In this document: in pieces, positions 1-6,135 of the stretch
How positions within the stretch are numbered: the stretch's first letter is position 1
Layout: each line of letters opens with the position of its first letter
Assembly (NCBI GenBank): GCA_022711195.1
Contig: JAKLFN010000112.1
Location: 1 to 6,675 of the forward strand
DNA: 6,675 bases
Direction: 5' to 3'
Origin: Bacteroidota bacterium
GTDB lineage: Bacteria; Bacteroidota; Bacteroidia; Bacteroidales; VadinHA17
Notes under the pieces: model-generated
What the model saw: the letters and a program-made list of their open reading frames with translations, nothing else
What the model was told of the DNA's origin: nothing
Databases searched by the model: none
Position numbers and translations under genes: made by a program

Positions 1-387
1 GTCGCCGGCAGGAACTTCGGCTGCGGTTCAAGCCGTGAACATGCTGTCTGGGCTATCTATGATTATGGCTTCAGGGCGGTAGTATCAAGCTTCTTTGCCG
101 ACATATTCAGGAATAATGCTCTGAACAACGGCCTTCTTCCTGTAGTCGTCCCGGAAGATTATCTTGCCAGGCTCCAGGAAAGAATTAGCCGTGATCCTGA
201 AACAAAAGTAAGGATCGACCTTAATGAACAGCTATTCTCAATAGTCCCTGATGATGAATATATAAGGTTTGAAATTAATCCTTACAAGAAGGAGTGTCTG
301 ATGAAAGGGCTCGACGATATCGATTATCTGCTTGGAATAAAAGAGATGATTACCGCCTATGAATTCAGAAACACGCTTAAACGATGA
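1..387 (+). CDS. leuD: 3-isopropylmalate dehydratase small subunit LeuD, 5'-truncated by window edge
   Basis: The window opens in frame inside this gene, and 128 codons precede the TGA at 385-387. The product is the swivel-domain subunit of isopropylmalate isomerase. With the [4Fe-4S] subunit LeuC it interconverts 2- and 3-isopropylmalate in the cytoplasm. The visible part begins just before the family's substrate-binding signature, seen here as GCGSSREHA at about residues 8-16. The second conserved block follows as [15 protein letters not shown] at about 34-48. Bacterial LeuD is about 200 residues, so roughly 70 N-terminal residues lie to the left. The NNGLLP form is of the long bacterial type, not the short archaeal type. 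The stop overlaps the start of the next gene as ATGA, implying translational coupling. Because that neighbour looks like citramalate synthase, LeuCD probably also isomerises citramalate to 3-methylmalate (inferred). Identification is firm; the operon promoter and leuC are not visible. Confidence 0.95.
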   Translation, partial: VAGRNFGCGSSREHAVWAIYDYGFRAVVSSFFADIFRNNALNNGLLPVVVPEDYLARLQERISRDPETKVRIDLNEQLFSIVPDDEYIRFEINPYKKECLMKGLDDIDYLLGIKEMITAYEFRNTLKR

Positions 388-1946
388 GAATAGAGATAAT
401 GGATACCACTCTCCGCGACGGGGAGCAGACACAAGGCGTCTCTTATAAGCCGCAGGAGAAGCTTCATATAGCAAGGCTTCTGCTGAAAGATCTTAAAGTC
501 GACCGGATAGAGGTTGCTTCAGCGAGGGTATCTTCAGGAGAGTTTGAAGCTATTAAACAGATAACAGCCTGGGCACGTCATAATAACCTTCACAGGAAGA
601 TAGAGGTTCTCGGCTTTGTCGACGGCGATATATCGCTGAGATGGATAAATGAAGCAGGGGGAAAAGTAATAAACCTTCTCTGCAAAGGCTCCCTGCGCCA
701 CCTCGAAAAACAACTCCGTAAAACACCTGAGAAGCATATTGAGGATATCCGAGAGATCATCCGGAAGGCTGAATCGATGGATATGGAGACAAACATATAT
801 TTCGAAGACTGGTCGAACGGAATGCTCCATTCAGAAGAATATGTGTTGTTTATGATCGACTCCCTTAAGAATGAAAAGATCGGGAGGTTCATGCTTCCTG
901 ATACCCTCGGCATTCTTAATCCCGACCAGACATTTTCTTTCTGTAAAAAGATGGTTGACAGGTATCCTTCGCTGCACTTTGATTTTCATCCTCACAACGA
1001 CTACGATCTTGCTGTGGCAAATGTTTTCGCAGCCGTCAAAGCTGGTGTCAGGGGCATTCACACAACAATAAACGGCCTCGGTGAACGTGCCGGCAATGCC
1101 CCGCTTTCGAGTGTCATTGGTGTGCTGCGCGATCAGCTTGGCGCAGAAACAGGAGTGAATGAATTTGAGATCACAAAGGCCAGCAGGATAGTTGAAACCT
1201 TCAGCGGTATCCGTATTCCTGTTAACAAACCTCTGATAGGTGAGAATGTATTTACCCAGACTTCCGGTGTTCATGCCGATGGCGACAGCAAGGATAACCT
1301 GTACTTTAATAACCTTCTTCCTGAGCGCTTCGGAAGAAAAAGGAAGTATGCCCTGGGTAAACAATCGGGTAAGGCTACAATCAGGAAGAACCTCGAAGAA
1401 TTTGGACTCTCACTGGGTGCCGATTCTATTGAAAAGATAACCGAGAGGGTCATTGAACTCGGCGATAAAAAAGAGAGCGTAACAACCGAAGATCTACCAT
1501 TCATTATTTCCGATGTGCTGGGCTCTGACACATCCGACTACAAGATCTTCATCAAGAACTATTCCCTGTCGCTGTCATTCGGACTGAAACCTTTTGCAAG
1601 TGTTCAGATAGAGATTGACGGCAATCTGTACCAGGAGACATCATCCGGCGATGGTCAGTATGATGCATTTATGAGAGCGCTGCGGATAATCTACGACAGG
1701 CTCGGGAAAGAACTTCCACTGCTTACTGATTATGAAGTATCCATCCCTCCCGGTGGAAAAACGGATGCACTAGTCGAAACAGTGATAACATGGAGCTTCG
1801 GAATGAAAGAATTCAAAACAAAAGGACTTGATGCTGACCAGACCGAATCGGCCATTAAGGCCACAGAAAAGATGCTTAATATTATAGAAAACAGTGAACT
1901 GAAAATAAACGGAAACCTATTAATAAACACAGGCAATGAACTTTAA
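384..1946 (+). CDS. cimA: (R)-citramalate synthase, Leptospira type (2-isopropylmalate synthase family)
   Basis: The 520-residue protein belongs to the DRE-TIM metallolyase acyltransferases (LeuA/CimA/homocitrate synthase). The TIM barrel spans about residues 3-265, with catalytic R11-D12 in LRDGEQ, metal ligands D12, H202 and H204 (FHPHND) and the GERAGN loop at 233-238. A linker with GVHADGD at 295-301 follows, then a LeuA-type regulatory domain from about 385 to 505. Compared from memory with Leptospira CimA, the pyruvate-pocket residues Leu81, Leu104 and Tyr144 align at a constant offset of 5 with L76, L99 and Y139. Catalytic Glu146 aligns with E141 in EDWSNG, and H302 and Y312 with H297 and Y307. 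The predicted reaction is acetyl-CoA plus pyruvate to (R)-citramalate, the first step of threonine-independent isoleucine synthesis, probably feedback-inhibited by isoleucine. The ATG lies in the leuD stop (ATGA) with no clear ribosome-binding site, so translation is probably coupled. The alternative is a second LeuA; family is certain, substrate likely. Confidence 0.85.
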   Translation: MRIEIMDTTLRDGEQTQGVSYKPQEKLHIARLLLKDLKVDRIEVASARVSSGEFEAIKQITAWARHNNLHRKIEVLGFVDGDISLRWINEAGGKVINLLCKGSLRHLEKQLRKTPEKHIEDIREIIRKAESMDMETNIYFEDWSNGMLHSEEYVLFMIDSLKNEKIGRFMLPDTLGILNPDQTFSFCKKMVDRYPSLHFDFHPHNDYDLAVANVFAAVKAGVRGIHTTINGLGERAGNAPLSSVIGVLRDQLGAETGVNEFEITKASRIVETFSGIRIPVNKPLIGENVFTQTSGVHADGDSKDNLYFNNLLPERFGRKRKYALGKQSGKATIRKNLEEFGLSLGADSIEKITERVIELGDKKESVTTEDLPFIISDVLGSDTSDYKIFIKNYSLSLSFGLKPFASVQIEIDGNLYQETSSGDGQYDAFMRALRIIYDRLGKELPLLTDYEVSIPPGGKTDALVETVITWSFGMKEFKTKGLDADQTESAIKATEKMLNIIENSELKINGNLLINTGNEL

Positions 1947-3003
1947 AATAGCAGTACTCCCGGGCGACGGGATTGGTCCTGAGATAATTGAACAGGCTTT
2001 AAAAGTGGTATCAGCTGCAGGAAAGAAGTACGGACACACTTTTGATTTCAGAAAGGGACTAATTGGTGCAGCGGCGATTGACAATACCGGCTCTCCTCTT
2101 CCTGCTGAGACACTGGAGCTTTGCAAGTCGTCTGATGCTGTATTGTTCGGAGCCATAGGTGATCCGAAATATGACAATAACCCTGCTGCAAAGGTTCGTC
2201 CGGAACAAGGGCTTCTTGCCATGCGAAAGGAGCTGGGACTTTATGCAAATGTAAGGCCTGTAACAACTTTCTCTTCTCTTACCGGTAAATCGCCCCTGAA
2301 GAAAGAAATTGTCAGCGGTGTCGACATTCTTATGATCAGGGAACTCACCGGGGGCATTTATTTCGGGAGACCGCAGGGCAGATCGGAAGATGGTACAACA
2401 GCTTATGACACATGTGTTTACAGTAGATCTGAGATAGAGAGGATTGTCCATCTCGCCTGTGAGTATGCATTGCTGCGACGAAAGAAAGTCACTGTTGTCG
2501 ATAAAGCCAATGTTCTTGCCACATCGAGGCTCTGGCGTGAAACGGCAACTGAGACAGCAAAGAAATTCCCTGATGTAGAAATGGATTTTCTGTTTGTTGA
2601 TAACGCCGCCATGCAGCTTATACAGAACCCTGGACGCTTTGATGTAATTGTTACAGAGAATATGTTCGGCGACATCCTGTCTGATGAGGCAAGTGTTATA
2701 ACAGGATCGCTGGGATTACTGCCATCAGCCTCCATCGGTCTTCATACTTCAGTCTTCGAACCTATCCATGGTTCGTACCCTCAGGCTGCCGGAAAGAATA
2801 TTGCAAATCCTTTAGGCACTATCCTTTCGGCAGCAATGATGTTCGATTATGCTTTCAGGCTGAAGGAAGAGGCCGTGGCGATCCGCAGGGCTGTTGAACA
2901 ATCGATTGAGAATGATTTTGTAACAGAAGATCTTAACAGGAGCAATGCCAGGTCGACATCACAGGTAGGCGACTGGATCTCAGCCACGATCTCTGGTTTC
3001 TAA
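1936..3003 (+). CDS. leuB: 3-isopropylmalate dehydrogenase LeuB
   Basis: This 355-residue protein has the usual length of bacterial LeuB, a cytoplasmic NAD+-dependent decarboxylating dehydrogenase that converts 3-isopropylmalate to 4-methyl-2-oxopentanoate. Visible hallmarks are PGDGIGPE near the N-terminus and the substrate arginines R97 ([10 protein letters not shown]), R107 (NVRP) and R135 ([11 protein letters not shown]). Also present are Y142, K190 in VDKANVL, and the Mg2+ aspartates D222, D246 and D250 ([13 protein letters not shown]). The dinucleotide loop is [15 protein letters not shown] at 278-292; it carries Q where E. coli LeuB has the Asp of APDIAGK, a variant I recall from other Bacteroidetes. 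The start overlaps the last 11 bases of the preceding synthase and there is no good ribosome-binding site, so translation is probably coupled. Next to a citramalate synthase it may also oxidise 3-methylmalate to 2-oxobutyrate, serving isoleucine synthesis (inferred). The gene is intact, and its TAA interlocks with the stop of the convergent antiporter gene. Confidence 0.96.
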   Translation: MNFKIAVLPGDGIGPEIIEQALKVVSAAGKKYGHTFDFRKGLIGAAAIDNTGSPLPAETLELCKSSDAVLFGAIGDPKYDNNPAAKVRPEQGLLAMRKELGLYANVRPVTTFSSLTGKSPLKKEIVSGVDILMIRELTGGIYFGRPQGRSEDGTTAYDTCVYSRSEIERIVHLACEYALLRRKKVTVVDKANVLATSRLWRETATETAKKFPDVEMDFLFVDNAAMQLIQNPGRFDVIVTENMFGDILSDEASVITGSLGLLPSASIGLHTSVFEPIHGSYPQAAGKNIANPLGTILSAAMMFDYAFRLKEEAVAIRRAVEQSIENDFVTEDLNRSNARSTSQVGDWISATISGF

Positions 3004-3953
3004 GCCTCTCCTTTTATGAGCAGAAGAGTATACCCGATATAAATTATCAGGAGTACTCCTGCCTCCCATCTGTCGAGCTTGTGCCTCTTGCCAAGGAACA
3101 TAGCCAGGAAGAGGAAGATAGTTCCCAGCGCAACCATCAGTATATCTGAATTAAATGATGGATCGAACTCCTGAGGCCTGATCGCTGCGCTGATACCAAG
3201 AATAAAAAATATGTTGAAAATATTCGATCCGATTATATTGCCTATCGCTATATCGTTATTCTTCTTGATCCCTGCAATGACAGAAGTGACGAGCTCCGGA
3301 AGCGATGTCCCGGCAGCAACGATTGTAAGCGCTATAATCTTTTCGCTCACACCCATGTCCTGTGCAAGATCTACCGCATTGACTACAACAAGCCTTCCCC
3401 CGGCAATAAGGCCAGCAAGACCAAATAGTATTAACCCGGTCATCACCGGAACAGAAAGGTGTTTATGCTCGTGATGCTCTTCACCCTCTGTTCTGAGCTG
3501 ACGGAACACATAATAAAGGAATGCCACCAGGCAAACTAAAAGAAGGATCCCATCTATGCGCGACACTACGTTACTGCCCTTCAGTATAAAATCATTTGCC
3601 ATCAGGAAGAGAATCAGGAGGGCTCCCAGTGATATTGGTATCTCTTTCCAGACCGTACTCGATTTCACCGCCAGCGGGGTTATGAGGCCTGCAATACCCA
3701 GTATTACAAAGATGTTGAAGTTGTTGCTCCCGAGAATATTCCCGAAAACAATGTCGTGATGTCCCTGTGCAGCTGCAAAAAGGTTAACGACCAGCTCCGG
3801 CGCCGAGGTTCCGAATGCAACAACGGTCAGTCCTATTGCCAGGTCGGAGACCCTGAATTTTCTTGCCAGTGCTGAAGAACCATCGACGAGCCAGTTTGCA
3901 CCTATGATAAGAAGGCCGAAGCCCAGGAGGAGGAGAATTATATCTGTTAACAT
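3000..3953 (-). CDS. CaCA-family calcium/sodium (or potassium) antiporter, YrbG-like
   Basis: A 317-residue polytopic inner-membrane protein of the Ca2+/cation antiporter superfamily, expected to exchange Ca2+ for Na+ (or K+) across the cytoplasmic membrane. About ten hydrophobic segments are visible, in two inverted halves of five. Each half carries an alpha repeat: AFGTSAPEL with E53 and [10 protein letters not shown] at 71-80 in the first, AAGTSLPEL with E220 and [10 protein letters not shown] at 238-247 in the second. The two glutamates match the central ion-binding pair of the archaeal exchanger NCX_Mj (E54 and E213). The position of NCX_Mj D240 appears to be N247, as in many YrbG-type proteins. 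The halves are joined by a charged loop (about 152-168) with a histidine cluster, HHEHKH at 160-165. The ATG at 3951-3953 has no Shine-Dalgarno match, as usual in Bacteroidetes. It is the last gene of the minus-strand set, 87 bases after the cysteine-synthase homologue. Exact ion specificity cannot be read from the sequence. Confidence 0.93.
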   Translation of the reverse strand: MLTDIILLLLGFGLLIIGANWLVDGSSALARKFRVSDLAIGLTVVAFGTSAPELVVNLFAAAQGHHDIVFGNILGSNNFNIFVILGIAGLITPLAVKSSTVWKEIPISLGALLILFLMANDFILKGSNVVSRIDGILLLVCLVAFLYYVFRQLRTEGEEHHEHKHLSVPVMTGLILFGLAGLIAGGRLVVVNAVDLAQDMGVSEKIIALTIVAAGTSLPELVTSVIAGIKKNNDIAIGNIIGSNIFNIFFILGISAAIRPQEFDPSFNSDILMVALGTIFLFLAMFLGKRHKLDRWEAGVLLIIYIGYTLLLIKGEA

Positions 3954-3998
3954 CGCAAGCCGGATTACTGAATATTTTGTAATAATACTTTAATTCCG

Positions 3999-4029
3999 GA
4001 AAAATAACGACATGGCTGCTTGCAGGCAA
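3999..4029 (-). promoter_or_regulatory. Possible Bacteroidetes-type promoter for the antiporter gene
   Basis: On the minus strand, TATTTTTC (3999-4006) differs at one base from the Bacteroidetes -7 consensus TAnnTTTG. A TTG (4027-4029) lies 20 bases upstream, which fits the -33 element spacing. Transcription would begin roughly 40 bases before the antiporter ATG. The match is weak and AT-rich sequence gives such hits by chance. The antiporter could equally be read through from the upstream gene. Confidence 0.22.
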
Positions 4030-4040
4030 GAACAAAAAAA

Positions 4041-4952
4041 TTACCTGTAGAGATCACCGTCGAGATATTTAAGCCCTGAATCGCAGATAATAGTAACAAT
4101 CTTTTTCCCCGGTCCGATTTTCTTTGCCCTCTGCAACGCCGTCCACACGTTAGCACCGGAAGTTGTGCCGCCAAAAATCCCTTCTTCACGCGCCAGCCTC
4201 CTTGCGGTTTCGTATGCATCACTGTCGGTCACTGGTACAATTTCATCAGCAAGGTCGAGCCGGCATATTGAAGGAACGAAGCCAGCCCCGATACCTTCTA
4301 ATTTATGTGTACCTGAAATATCTCCTCCTGAAAGCGAACGGACATTAAAAGGTTCGATAGCAATACACCTGATGCCTGGTATCTCTTTCCTGAATACTTC
4401 TGCGTTACCCGAGAAGCTGCCTCCGGTGCCTACACCCTGGATGAACTCATCGATATCATAACCAAGAACCTCCAGTATCTCATGTGCCATCTTATGATAT
4501 GCAAGCCTGTTATCTCTATTATTGAACTGGTCGGTCCAGAAGGTATTAGGCCTGAGACTAAGCTCACGGGCTCTTTCAACAAGCGAATCGATAAGTTTTG
4601 CAGTTATAAGGCCGTCGGCCGATTTAATAATATCGAGCTCAGCACCAAAAGCTCTCATTGTTTGTAGTTTCTCTTCAGCAAAAGCATCGGATGAGACAAA
4701 ATGTGCTTTATAACCTTTAAATGCACAAACCATAGCCAGCGAACTGCCGGTGCTTCCTCCGGTATATTCCACCACACACCCCCCGGGCTTAAGAAGGCCT
4801 CTCTTTTCGGCACCCTCGATCATCGACAACGCCATCCTGTCTTTCATGCTGCCGGTCGGATTTGCACCTTCAAATTTTACAAAAATATCTGCTGATCCCG
4901 GTTCACAGAGATGTTCGAGTCTGATAAGCGGGGTATTGCCGATTGCTTTCAT
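4041..4952 (-). CDS. PLP-dependent cysteine synthase family protein with TGGSTG loop
   Basis: A 303-residue fold-type II PLP enzyme of the cysteine synthase/cystathionine beta-synthase family, cytoplasmic. Seen in order are IGNTPLIRL at 4-12 and the Schiff-base lysine K37 in NPTGSMKDR. TGGSTG at 64-69 sits where CysK has the substrate loop TSGNTG. The PLP-phosphate loop is GTGGSFSG at 175-182, then HKLEGIGAGFVP at 216-227, TSGAN at 264-268 and DSG at 291-293 near the PLP nitrogen. The fold and PLP chemistry are clear. The substrate is not: I recall TGGSTG members in fungi and other bacteria annotated only as cysteine synthase-like, and the altered loop should change handling of the amino-acid carboxylate. 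The start is the only option, because an in-frame TAA lies nine codons upstream with no alternative start codon between. The protein therefore lacks most of the short N-terminal extension of CysK. It lies 16 bases after the secreted-protein gene, so co-transcription is likely, and no sulfate-assimilation gene is adjacent. Confidence 0.9.
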   Translation of the reverse strand: MKAIGNTPLIRLEHLCEPGSADIFVKFEGANPTGSMKDRMALSMIEGAEKRGLLKPGGCVVEYTGGSTGSSLAMVCAFKGYKAHFVSSDAFAEEKLQTMRAFGAELDIIKSADGLITAKLIDSLVERARELSLRPNTFWTDQFNNRDNRLAYHKMAHEILEVLGYDIDEFIQGVGTGGSFSGNAEVFRKEIPGIRCIAIEPFNVRSLSGGDISGTHKLEGIGAGFVPSICRLDLADEIVPVTDSDAYETARRLAREEGIFGGTTSGANVWTALQRAKKIGPGKKIVTIICDSGLKYLDGDLYR

Positions 4953-4968
4953 CGAAGAATATTGGTGA

Positions 4969-6132
4969 TTACCGTATTATGATCTTCTCAACGAAGCTTT
5001 TGGAGCTCCCTTTTATTTTCAGCAGGTATAATCCTTTCGGCTGACCCGAAAGATCGATTACTTCAGATGCTGACGATGAGATATCGGAGGCGGTATATAC
5101 CTTATTACCTATTATATTATAAATCTCAACTGAATAATCCTGGTTATCAACTGACTTTAAAGTAAATATCCCGTCTGATGGATTAGGGTAGGCAGTTACC
5201 GGATTGGAGTTCCGTGTGACATCATTGACACCTGTGGCCGATCCGTCCCAGCCAGCCAGACGTGCCCAGAGCCACCATGCTCCATAAGCTTTCTGGTTTG
5301 CATTGAGAGGCTGTGAGTGTGCCGAGCTGCAGCTGTACCAGTCACTGTTCTCAGTATGGGTATTCTGCCATTCCGTTGCCCAGTTGCCAAGCAATGTACC
5401 GGTTGGAGAGTAATAACTGCAGTCGTCGCCGGCATACTGGAAAAATGCTTTGTCGGGATTATAGCTTTCTATATCAGCAAAGTCGTATAATATCTTATTG
5501 TTGGTTGCACAATAATCCCTGATCATCTGGTTTGCTGCCTTGTTACTGGCATCGGCAGAATGGTCGAGATGACCGGTCATATAAATAAATTTTATGCCCG
5601 GGTAGTCAGCTTCAAGCTGCGTCATTGGTGCAAGATATTCACTGTTCAGGGTACCGGCCACATACTTTGATGTAACCTGGCCGCACCACGACCAGATTAT
5701 TACATTCACATCGGCATTTGCACCGGTGCCCCTGCCTGTGGTGCTATTCGGAGTTCCCAGGTATGTCCGGGTGTTGTTCACCCAGTCGGGATAATAACCG
5801 ACATCACCTCCCATGGCATAATCGTGAAGGTCGAGGGCTCCGCTGGTCCCCCCGTTGTTCCACGCGTACAGGTTGTTAGGATAGCCTAGTCCGTTCATGA
5901 ATGCTACCATTCCTGTCATCCCTGTCGTAAGCTGGCTTCCGTGTGAAGTATGTCCGTATGCAATATGCAGGTTTTGCTTTGCGGCTAGTATTGCTGACTC
6001 GGGTATCTGCCTGATCTGCACACAATTATGATTGATCACCATACCTTGCGGAAATGACAGCAGGCTCCATTGCAGCATCATAAAAATGCAGGCCGTTTTT
6101 TTCAGACAAAGATATTTCTTCATTTCAGTCAT
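4969..6132 (-). CDS. Secreted protein of unknown function with type IX secretion C-terminal sorting domain
   Basis: A 387-residue predicted exported protein. The N-terminus has lysines then a hydrophobic stretch (about residues 14-27), consistent with a Sec signal peptide ending near SFPQG. Residues about 314-387 form a type A Por/T9SS sorting domain: YPNPSDG, a beta-rich middle, PKGLYLLKI and a final KIIIR. It should cross the outer membrane by type IX secretion and be released or anchored at the surface. The central region (about 50-297) is not a family I can name. Its layout, strand plus GHTSHGSQ at 60-67, VIIWSWCGQ at 144-152, FIYMTGHLDHS at 182-192 and a late D264 and H272 before a helix, recalls SGNH/GDSL hydrolases, but the Gly-Asp-Ser motif reads Gly-His-Thr-Ser. 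Five cysteines remain after the signal peptide. ATG at 6132 follows an A-rich tract; the ATG three codons later (6123) gives a more typical MKK start. Only 3 bases separate it from the upstream CBS gene. Confidence 0.88.
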   Translation of the reverse strand: MTEMKKYLCLKKTACIFMMLQWSLLSFPQGMVINHNCVQIRQIPESAILAAKQNLHIAYGHTSHGSQLTTGMTGMVAFMNGLGYPNNLYAWNNGGTSGALDLHDYAMGGDVGYYPDWVNNTRTYLGTPNSTTGRGTGANADVNVIIWSWCGQVTSKYVAGTLNSEYLAPMTQLEADYPGIKFIYMTGHLDHSADASNKAANQMIRDYCATNNKILYDFADIESYNPDKAFFQYAGDDCSYYSPTGTLLGNWATEWQNTHTENSDWYSCSSAHSQPLNANQKAYGAWWLWARLAGWDGSATGVNDVTRNSNPVTAYPNPSDGIFTLKSVDNQDYSVEIYNIIGNKVYTASDISSSASEVIDLSGQPKGLYLLKIKGSSKSFVEKIIIR

Positions 6133-6135
6133 GTT

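Noticed and set aside
831..1364. Long minus-strand open frame (177 codons) inside the synthase gene
   Set aside because: It is antisense to a strongly conserved coding region and its translation resembles no family; a shadow of the real gene.
384..1946. Homocitrate synthase (NifV or lysine pathway) as identity of the synthase
   Set aside because: The leu operon context and the EDWSNG, GVHADGD and [12 protein letters not shown] motifs match CimA/LeuA with a full C-terminal regulatory domain; NifV-type enzymes are shorter and lack it.
2059..2451. Minus-strand open frame of 130 codons inside leuB
   Set aside because: Fully inside and antisense to leuB, with a basic, Cys/Arg-rich translation and no motif; shadow frame.
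2960..3060. Search for a bidirectional terminator at the convergent leuB/antiporter junction
   Set aside because: No stable stem with a flanking T or A tract is apparent on either strand by eye.
4019..4040. Inverted repeat CTTGCAGGCAAG next to an A7 run, considered as an intrinsic terminator after the PLP enzyme gene
   Set aside because: The perfect 5-base arms leave a 2-base loop, and in the minus direction the T tract comes before the repeat, not after it, so it does not form a terminator for that gene.
4953..4968. A promoter or ribosome-binding site in front of the PLP enzyme gene
   Set aside because: The 16-base gap has no purine-rich Shine-Dalgarno sequence or promoter element; read-through from the upstream gene is simpler.
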